64,000 nt of DNA from Gammaproteobacteria bacterium (GTDB taxonomy: Bacteria > Pseudomonadota > Gammaproteobacteria > Legionellales > Legionellaceae): NCBI GenBank assembly GCA_024742995.1, contig JANSXK010000001.1:62001-126000 (forward strand). The letters are read 5' to 3'. Below are positions 45,862 to 53,693 of the stretch, piece by piece (the stretch's first letter is position 1; each line of letters starts with the position of its first letter). Under the pieces are notes generated by a model that searched no databases, was not told the DNA's origin, and was given only the letters and a program-made list of their open reading frames with translations. The position numbers and the translations under genes were made by a program.

Positions 45862-46497
45862 ATGATTGAGCAACATGTTCGACGTTATTATCAAACCATA
45901 TTTGTAGATGCGGTGGCAGCTTTTTTGGTCCACAGAATCAAACCAAATACCATGACTTGGATTGCTGGCTTATGGGGCATATTAGTCATCCCTGCTTTGC
46001 TATTCAATCAAGTGAGTCTAACAATTGCTGTATTGTTGATATCTGGTTACTGCGATACGTTAGACGGTACGCTGGCACGCATGAGCCAGCATACAACAAG
46101 ATGGGGAACTGTCCTTGATATTACAATGGATCGTGTGGTCGAGTTTTCTGTTGTTTTAGCCTTGTATTTGGTAGCTCCCCTGCATCATGGACTGTGGTGC
46201 TTTTTGATGTTGGGCAGTATGTTGTTGTGTGTCACCAGTTTTTTAGTGGTCGGTATTTTTATGGAAAATGATACAGATAAAAGCTTTCACTATAGTCCAG
46301 GTATCATGGAACGTCCTGAAGCGTTTGCGTTCTTCATCGCTATGATGCTATGGCCGTCCGCGTTTGTTTATCTGGCAGTTACTTTTACGCTGTTAGTCAC
46401 TGCGACAGCGCTGATTCGATTATATCAATTTTACACACAAGCCCAATACAATATCCTCTCTCCCCTCGGGGAGAAGGTGTCGCAAAGCGACGGATGA
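45862..46497 (+). CDS. CDP-alcohol phosphatidyltransferase family protein
   Basis: The 211-residue membrane enzyme has the complete catalytic motif DGTLAR, eight residues, then GTVLDITMD (DGxxAR-x8-GxxxDxxxD), and about five membrane segments. It transfers a phosphatidyl group from CDP-diacylglycerol to an alcohol. The acceptor is unknown; the subgroup found with TVP38 and an oxidoreductase is uncharacterised to my knowledge. The last residues (about 197-211, LSPLGEKVSQSDG) are encoded by a palindromic repeat, so the original C terminus may have been different. Confidence 0.88.
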   Translation: MIEQHVRRYYQTIFVDAVAAFLVHRIKPNTMTWIAGLWGILVIPALLFNQVSLTIAVLLISGYCDTLDGTLARMSQHTTRWGTVLDITMDRVVEFSVVLALYLVAPLHHGLWCFLMLGSMLLCVTSFLVVGIFMENDTDKSFHYSPGIMERPEAFAFFIAMMLWPSAFVYLAVTFTLLVTATALIRLYQFYTQAQYNILSPLGEKVSQSDG

Positions 46498-46501
46498 GAG
46501 G
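46455..46501. repeat. Palindromic three-stem repeat element at the end of the CDP-alcohol transferase gene
   Basis: An outer CCTC/GAGG pair encloses a perfect 7-bp hairpin TCTCCCC-TC-GGGGAGA and a second hairpin GTCGC-AAA-GCGAC. It forms a small cruciform of about 47 bases. It resembles REP/MITE-like dispersed repeats common in proteobacterial genomes. It overlaps the end of one gene and lies 4 bases from the stop of the convergent phosphatase gene, so it may also terminate transcription. Only one copy is seen in this window. Confidence 0.6.
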
Positions 46502-46505
46502 CTGA

Positions 46506-47165
46506 TTAGCCGTTAAACATGTTTTTAGATTGGACTTGAAGTTTCTGAAATCTTTCTATTTGATCAGGGGTCAAAGTGAGCTGCTCCAAGTTTTCCACTT
46601 GGTGGGCCCATAAATGTGATAAGTCTTGTTCCGCTAGAAAACATTTTATAACTCGCATGACAACACCGTGTGTAAAGACGTAGATGTGGTCCAAACTGTC
46701 ATTTTTGACACATATATTGCTAACACCTGCCAACACTCTTTGTTCAAAATCGACCAAAGATTCTCCCTTAGGAAATCCAGGAAAGTCTTGGGGGGTTTCC
46801 ATCCATTTTTTCCAAAGAAGATCATTTTTAAGATCTGCTAATCGTAGACCTTCGTAGCTTCCTGCGCTTATTTCTGCTAAAGCCTCGCTTAAGACGATGG
46901 GGGTGCTCGGATCAAAAGACGAGTTACGCCATATTCTGGCTGTTTCAATGCATCGTTTTAATGGACTTGAAATGATGAGGTCTGGTTTTGGCCCCAATGT
47001 GGAGAGTAGCATGGGAATCGATGCTCGACCTACATCAGTTAGTGTGATAGTAGGATCTCTATCTTGTCCTTGGACAAGGCCTGCTAAATTCCACTTGGAC
47101 TGGGCATGGCGCACAAACGTTAGTTGCAAACTTGGTGGTAATTTTTTTGGTCTAAAAAATTTCAT
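46506..47165 (-). CDS. Histidine phosphatase family protein under a TPP riboswitch
   Basis: This 219-residue phosphoglycerate-mutase-like phosphatase has the phosphohistidine motif FVRHAQSKWN at about residues 18-27. SSPLKRCIETARIW supplies the second Arg, and FTHGVVMRVI the second His. ALAEISAGSYEGL includes the acid-base Glu. The ATG at 47165 is 9 bases from GGAGG, which is itself the 3' end of a TPP riboswitch. The riboswitch ties the enzyme to thiamine, so a phosphatase step on TMP, TPP or a precursor is likely. The family alone does not tell the substrate. Confidence 0.87.
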   Translation of the reverse strand: MKFFRPKKLPPSLQLTFVRHAQSKWNLAGLVQGQDRDPTITLTDVGRASIPMLLSTLGPKPDLIISSPLKRCIETARIWRNSSFDPSTPIVLSEALAEISAGSYEGLRLADLKNDLLWKKWMETPQDFPGFPKGESLVDFEQRVLAGVSNICVKNDSLDHIYVFTHGVVMRVIKCFLAEQDLSHLWAHQVENLEQLTLTPDQIERFQKLQVQSKNMFNG

Positions 47166-47170
47166 CTCAC

Positions 47171-47244
47171 TCTTCCTCCGCTGGTACGAACCAGATCAGG
47201 TTATAAGGGTTTATCTCAGCTTTTTTCAAAGCACCCCTGGTGGT
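47171..47244 (-). promoter_or_regulatory. TPP (THI-box) riboswitch
   Basis: Reading the minus strand, all conserved TPP aptamer blocks are present in order: CCAGGGGTGC, AAAGCTGAGATAAACCC, ACCTGATCTGG, and CCAGCGGAGGAAG. The CUGAGA and the pyrophosphate-helix elements are exact. The gene's GGAGG ribosome binding site lies in the last conserved block, nine bases from the ATG. No T-run separates aptamer and gene, so control of translation start by thiamine pyrophosphate is most likely. A -35 TTAATG/-10 TAGTAT pair with a 17-base spacer lies upstream. Confidence 0.93.
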
Positions 47245-47319
47245 ATTCGGCGAACTATACTAGAAATTTATTTAAAAAACATTAATAATGGCATCACAAA
47301 ATAATTTCATGGATTGACT

Positions 47320-48135
47320 ATGCGCCGATTGATTAAATTTATTTCTGTTTTCTTGTTTATTGTTGCAGCTTATCAAACACATGCTGTTACAAAGAGGCAT
47401 CCGACCATGATCCTACTGCACGGTGCTTTATTCACCAGCGATGTTTGGTTGCCGGTACAAACCCATTTACAAAATGATGGCTACAACGTCATCACAGTTG
47501 ATACACCGGGTCGTCTTTATGATGGTGTTAAACCTAAGGATGCTACTTTGACTGCTGCAGTTACAAAACTATGTAAGGTTGTGGATATACAGCCTGAGCC
47601 CGTTTTATTGGTGGGGCATAACCAGGCAGGTGCTATTATTACCCAGGCTATTGCCCACTGTGGGAAAAACATCAAAGGTCTGGTTTATCTTGCAGCGGTT
47701 GTGCCGTGGCCTGGTGAGCAGCCTTTTGATGTATTAAATGATCAGGATAATTGTAATTTTGATCTTGCAGCACCGCTTGATAATAAGAGTGGCCTATCGA
47801 TACCGGGTTCTTTTTCAATGATTAAATCTTTATTTATGCCTGATGCTGATGATAACCAAGCCAAAAATGCTGTTCGTAATATGGTAGCAGAGCCCATTAT
47901 TTTTGCTTATGAAGCGCTGCAATATGATATGACTGCATTCAAAGCCATGCCTAAATACTACATCAAAACGACAAAGGATTTGATTGTGTCCCCAGAGTCA
48001 CAAGAGGCCTTCCTAAAGCGCCAAGAGATGACGCGTGTGTTTACGCTGGAGTCTAGTCATACGCCTTTCATTTCACAACCGGAGAAACTTGCCCAACTAT
48101 TTGCTGAGATTAATGATTTAGAAACTGCTTCTTAG
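47320..48135 (+). CDS. Exported alpha/beta hydrolase-fold protein with altered nucleophile
   Basis: The 271-residue protein has a signal peptide (about 1-23, cleavage near QTHA). An alpha/beta hydrolase fold follows: HGALFTSDVW oxyanion region, nucleophile elbow LLVGHNQAGAI, then Asp220 and His247 (ESSHTPF). At the elbow the usual GHSxG serine is Asn101, so ordinary esterase chemistry is unlikely. The fold is close to the hydroxynitrile-lyase and methylesterase group. The ATG at 47320 is preferred over a TTG six bases upstream. It is divergent from the riboswitch-controlled gene. Confidence 0.8.
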   Translation: MRRLIKFISVFLFIVAAYQTHAVTKRHPTMILLHGALFTSDVWLPVQTHLQNDGYNVITVDTPGRLYDGVKPKDATLTAAVTKLCKVVDIQPEPVLLVGHNQAGAIITQAIAHCGKNIKGLVYLAAVVPWPGEQPFDVLNDQDNCNFDLAAPLDNKSGLSIPGSFSMIKSLFMPDADDNQAKNAVRNMVAEPIIFAYEALQYDMTAFKAMPKYYIKTTKDLIVSPESQEAFLKRQEMTRVFTLESSHTPFISQPEKLAQLFAEINDLETAS

Positions 48136-48855
48136 TGATGCCAATTGTTTTTTATGATTTGGCCAGTCGGGCATAAATTGGCTCATATAGGCATAAAAAC
48201 GCTTGTTATGGCTGGCTTCTAATAAATGAACCATCTCATGCACCAAGACGTATTCCAAGCATTGTTGTGGTTTTTGGATTAAAGATAGATTGAGCCAAAT
48301 TTTTTTTGCCCTCGTATTGCACGAGCCCCAGCGTGTTTTCATGACTCTGATTCCCCATGCAGCCACTTCGACACCAATAATGGGCTCCCATTTTGCAATT
48401 AAAGAGGGTAGTAAGTCCGTCATTTGTTCACGATACCAGCTTAGTAGCATTTTTCTAATATTGTCATGAGGTGTGTTTGCTTTGATGTAGCAGCGCAGGG
48501 TGTTGTTTTCAAGTGTGATATAGGTGTGTTTGGCGCTGTCTTGAATGGATAAAGGATATGAGTCCCCTAGGAACAAATGGCGTTCTCCATTTATAAATTT
48601 TGGTGCAATTTGCTTTGGTTGTGATTGGATGTGTGCTTGTTGTGTTGTGATCCAATGATATTTGGATTCTATAAATTGTTGAATTCTATCCAAAGAGCAA
48701 CGTAACGGAGCGCTCACATTGATACATCCATTTGTATGGATGCGTAAATTAATATTTTTAACGCGCTTTCTTAAAACAGTTATTTCTAAATCACCAATTT
48801 GAATCAAAAAGGTTATATCTGTATTTTTTAATGCGGATAGGGTCATTTGACTCAT
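48118..48855 (-). CDS. YgjP-type zinc metallopeptidase-fold protein (DUF45)
   Basis: This 245-residue protein has the family zinc motif YVLVHEMVHLLEASHNKRFY (HExxH plus downstream His) and TRWGSCNTRAKKIWLNLSLI, typical of the YgjP/WLM-like (DUF45, M48-related) family. E. coli YgjP is reported as a UTP pyrophosphatase; peptidase activity is not established. It is coupled to gatB (ATGA overlap) as the last gene of a gatCAB operon, and overlaps a convergent gene by 18 bases. Confidence 0.87.
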   Translation of the reverse strand: MSQMTLSALKNTDITFLIQIGDLEITVLRKRVKNINLRIHTNGCINVSAPLRCSLDRIQQFIESKYHWITTQQAHIQSQPKQIAPKFINGERHLFLGDSYPLSIQDSAKHTYITLENNTLRCYIKANTPHDNIRKMLLSWYREQMTDLLPSLIAKWEPIIGVEVAAWGIRVMKTRWGSCNTRAKKIWLNLSLIQKPQQCLEYVLVHEMVHLLEASHNKRFYAYMSQFMPDWPNHKKQLASLRSSF

Positions 48856-50282
48856 TGTTTTTTTGACAAAGATTGAGTCAAAAAAGCATGAATTTCTTTA
48901 GGATCTGCATGATCGCCTGCAAGCTTCATGGCCTGCCCAATTAAAAATGATATGACTCTAGCCTCACCTGCTTGGTATTGTGCGATTTGTTCTGGAAATT
49001 GTGCAAGCAATTGATCTTGGAGTGTTTTGAAATCTACTTGAGTTTGGCTTGCGTAACCATTGGCTGAGATTAAAGTCACAACATCATCGTCAGTATCAAA
49101 TAACTGCGGCAAGATGCTTTTTGCCTGTTTATCATTTATTTTTTTTGCGTCCAGATGTGTGAGTAAATCTCCAAAACGCTCTGCGCGTATGGAAATGTTT
49201 TCAAAATGTTGATGGCGACTTTTTAACTCTGCTGCCAAGGGGCCCTTGAGCCAATTGACCAATAGTTTTACTGGGGCGTGGCAATGTTGTTTTAATGTGT
49301 CGTAAAATTGAAATAATGCTGGCGAAGAGAGTAAATATTCCAAGTCATCACAGTTGGTGATACCTTCACTTTGTAAGCGCTTTCGAAGAGCGTTTGGTAA
49401 TTCAGGTATGTTAGAACGCAGTTTTTGAAGTAATGATCCCTCAATAAACAGTGGCAATAAATCTGGATCAGGGAAGTAACGGTAGTCAGCTGTATCTTCT
49501 TTCTCTCTCATCGATACGGTGGTGTTGCTTGCTTCATGGTATAAACGCGTTTCTTGCATCACCGTTTGTTTGGCATCTAAAAGCATTGCTTGGCGATGTT
49601 GTTCAAACAAAATGGCTTTTTCAATAAAGCGGTAGGAATTAAGGTTTTTTAGTTCCACCCGAGTGCCCAATGTTTTGGTGCCTGTTCTTTTCAACGATAA
49701 ATTGACATCACAGCGAAATGCGCCTTCTTGCATATTACCGCTACAACAGTTTAAAAAACGCAGTAATTGATTCAAGGTCTTAAGATAGGTTACCGCGTCT
49801 TGGGCAGAAGACAAACAAGGGGTTGTGACGATTTCTAGGAGCGGCATGCCGGAACGATTTAAATCAATCGCGGTATGATGATGGTTATGTAAGGATTTAC
49901 CCGCGTCTTCTTCTAGATGCGCGCGTTCAATTTCAACACGTTGTTCACCTTCCGAACTTGGAATCATAAGATGGCCATCACTGACAATAGGGCGTCGGTA
50001 TTGGCTAATTTGATAGCCTTTCGGTAAATCAGGATAAACATAATTCTTGCGTTCGAAATAGGACAGTTGATTGATCGTTGCCTCAATGGCCAAACCAAAT
50101 TGAATTGCCAAATGCATTGCTTTTTGATTCAAAACAGGCAGAGTGCCTGGAAATCCAGCGTCAATGACATTGGCCTGTGTATTTGGTGTGGCGCCGAAAT
50201 GAGTAGGGGCATTGGAAAACAGTTTGGTTTGTGTGTTTAACTGCGCATGCACTTCAAGTCCGATAACAGTTTCCCAGGTCAT
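48852..50282 (-). CDS. gatB: Asp/Glu-tRNA amidotransferase subunit B
   Basis: This is the 476-residue kinase and tRNA-binding subunit. The N-terminal catalytic cradle starts TVIGLEVHAQLNT, and the middle has LPKGYQISQYRRPI and EDAGKS. MREKEDTADYRYFPDPDLLPL carries the metal and ATP residues. The C-terminal YqeY-like tail is complete. It activates Glu or Asp on misacylated tRNA before amidation. It overlaps gatA (ATGA) and the YgjP-like gene. Confidence 0.97.
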   Translation of the reverse strand: MTWETVIGLEVHAQLNTQTKLFSNAPTHFGATPNTQANVIDAGFPGTLPVLNQKAMHLAIQFGLAIEATINQLSYFERKNYVYPDLPKGYQISQYRRPIVSDGHLMIPSSEGEQRVEIERAHLEEDAGKSLHNHHHTAIDLNRSGMPLLEIVTTPCLSSAQDAVTYLKTLNQLLRFLNCCSGNMQEGAFRCDVNLSLKRTGTKTLGTRVELKNLNSYRFIEKAILFEQHRQAMLLDAKQTVMQETRLYHEASNTTVSMREKEDTADYRYFPDPDLLPLFIEGSLLQKLRSNIPELPNALRKRLQSEGITNCDDLEYLLSSPALFQFYDTLKQHCHAPVKLLVNWLKGPLAAELKSRHQHFENISIRAERFGDLLTHLDAKKINDKQAKSILPQLFDTDDDVVTLISANGYASQTQVDFKTLQDQLLAQFPEQIAQYQAGEARVISFLIGQAMKLAGDHADPKEIHAFLTQSLSKKQ

Positions 50283-51736
50283 AGTGACTCTCCTTCAGGA
50301 ATTCTTGTATGCCAATCAGTGACTTTTTGATATGCGTGTGCGGCTTGTAGAATCATGGCTTCACCAAAGTGAGGACCGATCAATTGTAATCCCATCGGTA
50401 AATTTTCTTGGAATCCTATTGGAATTGAAACAGCAGGCAAACCGACCAAATTAGCAACCACTGTGAATATATCTGACAATTGGCTGAGTAAAGGGTTAGT
50501 GTTTGAGGCACCAATGGGGAACGCCAAAGTGGGTGTGGTTGGGCCCAATAAGACGTCGACATGTGATAATGTCTCTTGTAATTCCAGGCTTATTAAATGA
50601 CGTACTTTTTGTGCTTGAATATAATAGGCGTCAAATTGTTCTTCAGCGAGAATATAGGTGCCGGTTAAAATACGACGTTTCACTTCATCGCCCAGACCTT
50701 CGGTTCTGGAGTGCGAGACTAAGTCCCGTAGTGTATTGGCCTTTTGGCTTCGATGACCATAACGCACGCCATCGTAACGTGCCAAATTTGAAGAAGCTTC
50801 CGCGCATGCCAGTGCATAATAACAAGGGATCCAATGTTCATAAAGACTCAAGTCTATTTCGACAATTTTTGCACCAAGTTGTTTATAAACTTCAATGGCA
50901 TTCCAAACGGCTTCTTGAATCGCAAGATCAACTTCAATATGAAAGAAACATCGTGGCAATCCAATGGTAAGGGATTGAATAGGCTCATTCAATGTTTGCA
51001 TGTAGTCAGGGATAGGATGTTTGATTGAAGTTGAATCCATGACATCAAATTTAGCAATCGTTGGTAAAACAAAAGCTAAATCCTCGGCGCTTGGTGCGAA
51101 TAGTCCTGCTTGATCAAAGCTAGAGGCATAAGACACCATGCCATAGCGTGATACTAAGCCATAGGTCGGTTTTAAACCACTGATATTACATAATGCCGCA
51201 GGTTGTCGAATGGAGCCACCCGTGTCTGTTCCTGTAGCGATAGGCGCTAAACGTGCTGCTACAGCGGCCGCAGAGCCGCCTGATGAACCTCCAGGTACAC
51301 ATTGGGGAGCCCAAGGATTAGAGACGGGACCAAAAAAGCTGGTTTCATTGGAAGAGCCCATGGCAAATTCATCCAAATTTGTTTTACCCAACATAACACA
51401 ACCTGCATTACTAAAATGTTGCACAATGGTTGCATCATAAGGGGCATAAAAATCTGCCAACATTTTGGAAGCGCAGGTGGTTTTTAAATTAGAAGTACAA
51501 AAGTTGTCTTTATGGGCTAAAGGCAAGCCTGTCAAAGGGGTTGCTTGTTTGGTAGCAATGCGGTGATCCGCGTCTTTTGCAGCAGCCAAGGCTAATTCTT
51601 CGTCAACAGAGATGAATGCATTTAGAGAGCTTGCAGACTGGATACGTTGTAAATAGTGTGTACATAGTTCGACACTAGAGATTTTTTTACTCTGCAATGC
51701 TTGGCTTAATTGAACAAGGGTTTGTGTATGTGGCAT
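50279..51736 (-). CDS. gatA: Asp/Glu-tRNA amidotransferase subunit A (amidase)
   Basis: GatA releases ammonia from glutamine. The protein (485 residues) carries the amidase-signature Lys in LPLAHKDNFC and the Ser residues in GGSSGGSAAAVAA and TDTGGSIRQPA. The ATG at 51736 (MPHTQTLVQL) is chosen because AAAGAG lies ahead and the longer in-frame start at 51838 would run through gatC. It is 4 bases downstream of gatC. Confidence 0.97.
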   Translation of the reverse strand: MPHTQTLVQLSQALQSKKISSVELCTHYLQRIQSASSLNAFISVDEELALAAAKDADHRIATKQATPLTGLPLAHKDNFCTSNLKTTCASKMLADFYAPYDATIVQHFSNAGCVMLGKTNLDEFAMGSSNETSFFGPVSNPWAPQCVPGGSSGGSAAAVAARLAPIATGTDTGGSIRQPAALCNISGLKPTYGLVSRYGMVSYASSFDQAGLFAPSAEDLAFVLPTIAKFDVMDSTSIKHPIPDYMQTLNEPIQSLTIGLPRCFFHIEVDLAIQEAVWNAIEVYKQLGAKIVEIDLSLYEHWIPCYYALACAEASSNLARYDGVRYGHRSQKANTLRDLVSHSRTEGLGDEVKRRILTGTYILAEEQFDAYYIQAQKVRHLISLELQETLSHVDVLLGPTTPTLAFPIGASNTNPLLSQLSDIFTVVANLVGLPAVSIPIGFQENLPMGLQLIGPHFGEAMILQAAHAYQKVTDWHTRIPEGESL

Positions 51737-51740
51737 AGCG

Positions 51741-52025
51741 TTACTCTTTGATAATTTGAGGCACAATAAATAAATTATCTTCAAAGACAGGTGCAGATTT
51801 TGCAAGATCTTGCACTTCTGGTGTGCCAATTTGATCATCTGGTCGTAAATATTGGGTTACCGATGTCGGATGATTTAAGGGGGAGACGTTGCTGGTGTCA
51901 ATCAATTGCAAATGCTCAATTTGACTGATGACGGTATTACATTTCTCTAGGTGTTTTGCGACATCCTGTGGTTGCAAATAAGCTAAAAGCGCTACTTGGT
52001 TAAACTGTTTTAAGGTCATGGTCAT
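51741..52025 (-). CDS. gatC: Asp/Glu-tRNA amidotransferase subunit C
   Basis: GatC is the small subunit (94 residues) that holds GatA and GatB together. It has the family pattern VALLAYLQPQDVAKHLEKCNTVISQIEHL and the PTSVTQYLRPDDQ stretch near the C terminus. It is the first gene of gatCAB-ygjP. An alternative start is the second Met at 52019. Confidence 0.93.
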   Translation of the reverse strand: MTMTLKQFNQVALLAYLQPQDVAKHLEKCNTVISQIEHLQLIDTSNVSPLNHPTSVTQYLRPDDQIGTPEVQDLAKSAPVFEDNLFIVPQIIKE

Positions 52026-52343
52026 TAAGATGTCTCATGAGAAATAGATCGACGAACCAATCATTTTACAGTATAAAAAGCTTGGAATGCAATCTATAGC
52101 TGACTAGTGTAATTTGAAGTCCATGCCTGATTTGCCTTTGCTCAACACCAAGTATGAGTCTCTGCCCACGCGGGAACGACAATGCTTTGGTTGTTACATG
52201 GTTTTGCATTGAGTTTTTTGTGTCCCTATCTCAGGTTTGTTTGCTGGACATTGATAATGAACACATAGGAGAGGACAATAGGTCACAATTTAAATGTAGC
52301 TTATCAGTAGTAGCAAACATGAGTTTGATTTAAACGACAAATG
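52026..52343. other. Intergenic region between gatC and the Ser-rich protein gene
   Basis: This 318-base gene-free stretch should contain the gatC promoter on the minus strand. I see no open frame of note and no recognisable RNA gene. A decayed palindromic repeat lies at 52140-52184; the rest shows no clear structure. Confidence 0.6.
52140..52184 (-). repeat. Possible decayed dispersed repeat
   Basis: On the minus strand the sequence CGTTCCCGCGTGGGCAGAG followed by ACTCATACTTGGTG resembles the common proteobacterial repeat built on ATTCCCGCG...CGGGAAT, with one arm mutated. A short CCCACGCGGG palindrome remains. The identification rests on resemblance only. Confidence 0.3.
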
Positions 52344-53483
52344 CTAACTAAATGTTTTTGGAGCATCACCTGAATCATCATCGGAACGTTTTGATTTTTC
52401 CCCTTTATTTTTTTTAAGCGAAGCCTTCATTTTTTTTGTTTGGCTTCCGGTATTCATAGAATTTGTGGATTTTATTGCGGGTAAAAAACCAGATTTATCT
52501 ATCTTGCTATCTTTACTGGTCTTAGGTTTAGGTGGAGGTGGCGCTTGTTTTATGGTAGGTAGTTCTAGATCTTCTTCGTCGCTGCTGTAATTTAAGCTGT
52601 CTGCAGTAGAGTAATGTGAGTCGTAACTAGTATTTGTAGATAGGCCTTCAGAAAGAGTAGACGTGGTGGTGTTTGAGTTACTGTCATCATCAATCGCTGC
52701 AGTTGTCGAAATTTCAAGGGGATAAGGCCCGATTAAATTATCGACAACATCTTGGCCGATGCCACATTGAATAAATCCATTGAGCAAGGCATTATCTTTA
52801 TTGTTAAGCATGCCGTGTGTATTACGGAATTGAAGCGATGCAGCGAGTCCATATAAACATGATTCTAATTCATGACGAAAGTCATTCATGTGCTTTAATA
52901 GGGCTGTCTTATTTTTTTTGGAAAGATTATCTAAACCATGTGGTGTCTGATGTTTCATAGTGACTAATTTATAAAAATTAGGATATTTTGTTTTCACGGT
53001 GTCAACAAGCATATTCAATTCATATCCGTTTGCTTTGGGAATATTCATTTTTTGATAGTGATGTAATTGTTTTAAAAAATGAGATAACTTCTGTTTTTCT
53101 TCAGGATCACCCTGTTGAGAATCATCACTGAGAGCATTATCCTCCAGAGATGTTAACCCTTCACTGCTGCTCTCACTACGATCAGGACTAGGGTATGGTG
53201 ATGTCGGAGGAGCATATGAGTCAATGTGATTTTTGTGTTTGAAGTAAAGTTGTCGTAATTCTTCACCTTTGTCCGATGAAAGATATGAAAGATCCCACTC
53301 ATCATTAGAGGAGTAGTCATCTGACTTGGCTATATATAAAAAAACAGGACTTATAGAAGCCGCTACATCATATATTTCTTGATCTTGGTTAGTAATCTCA
53401 CTTTTTGAAATGGATAGCTCATGCAAATAGTCCAATAGAGGTATCAAGTCGCTGTTATTTTGAGCTTCTTTTTTTGATTTCAT
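52344..53483 (-). CDS. Ser-rich, largely disordered protein of unknown function
   Basis: The 379-residue protein starts at an ATG with AAGGAG upstream, so it is genuinely translated. No signal peptide or membrane segment is seen. A central helical block (about 120-240) sits between low-complexity regions rich in Ser, Asp, Glu and Thr. The C-terminal third has QAPPPPKPKTSK and many Lys (KKMKASLKKNKGEKSK), ending DDDSGDAPKTFS. Such composition is common in bacterial proteins acting in host cells, but no domain supports that here. Flanking DNA is AT-rich. Confidence 0.55.
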   Translation of the reverse strand: MKSKKEAQNNSDLIPLLDYLHELSISKSEITNQDQEIYDVAASISPVFLYIAKSDDYSSNDEWDLSYLSSDKGEELRQLYFKHKNHIDSYAPPTSPYPSPDRSESSSEGLTSLEDNALSDDSQQGDPEEKQKLSHFLKQLHHYQKMNIPKANGYELNMLVDTVKTKYPNFYKLVTMKHQTPHGLDNLSKKNKTALLKHMNDFRHELESCLYGLAASLQFRNTHGMLNNKDNALLNGFIQCGIGQDVVDNLIGPYPLEISTTAAIDDDSNSNTTTSTLSEGLSTNTSYDSHYSTADSLNYSSDEEDLELPTIKQAPPPPKPKTSKDSKIDKSGFLPAIKSTNSMNTGSQTKKMKASLKKNKGEKSKRSDDDSGDAPKTFS

Positions 53484-53693
53484 CAGTGCTCCTTACCGGT
53501 TCTTTTGCATGATTTATTTTTAAATAAAATAATCATATATTGTTAATTATAGATTAATTTTTTTCATTTTGTTTGTTTTTAGATATAAATACTTCTAGAG
53601 AGAGACTGTTCCATTGTCCTGCAAACTCGTAAAATAGAATCGAAATAAAAAATTTGTTTTTGAAAGAACAGTGTTTTCAAGGAAAAATATAAG

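Noticed and set aside
51737-51838. 34-residue N-terminal extension of GatA
   Set aside because: It would run through the end of gatC; the ATG at 51736 has its own ribosome binding site and a family-like start.
52026-52343. A 6S-like or other small RNA in the gatC upstream region
   Set aside because: No long closed stem with a central bubble and no promoter-terminator pair could be found.
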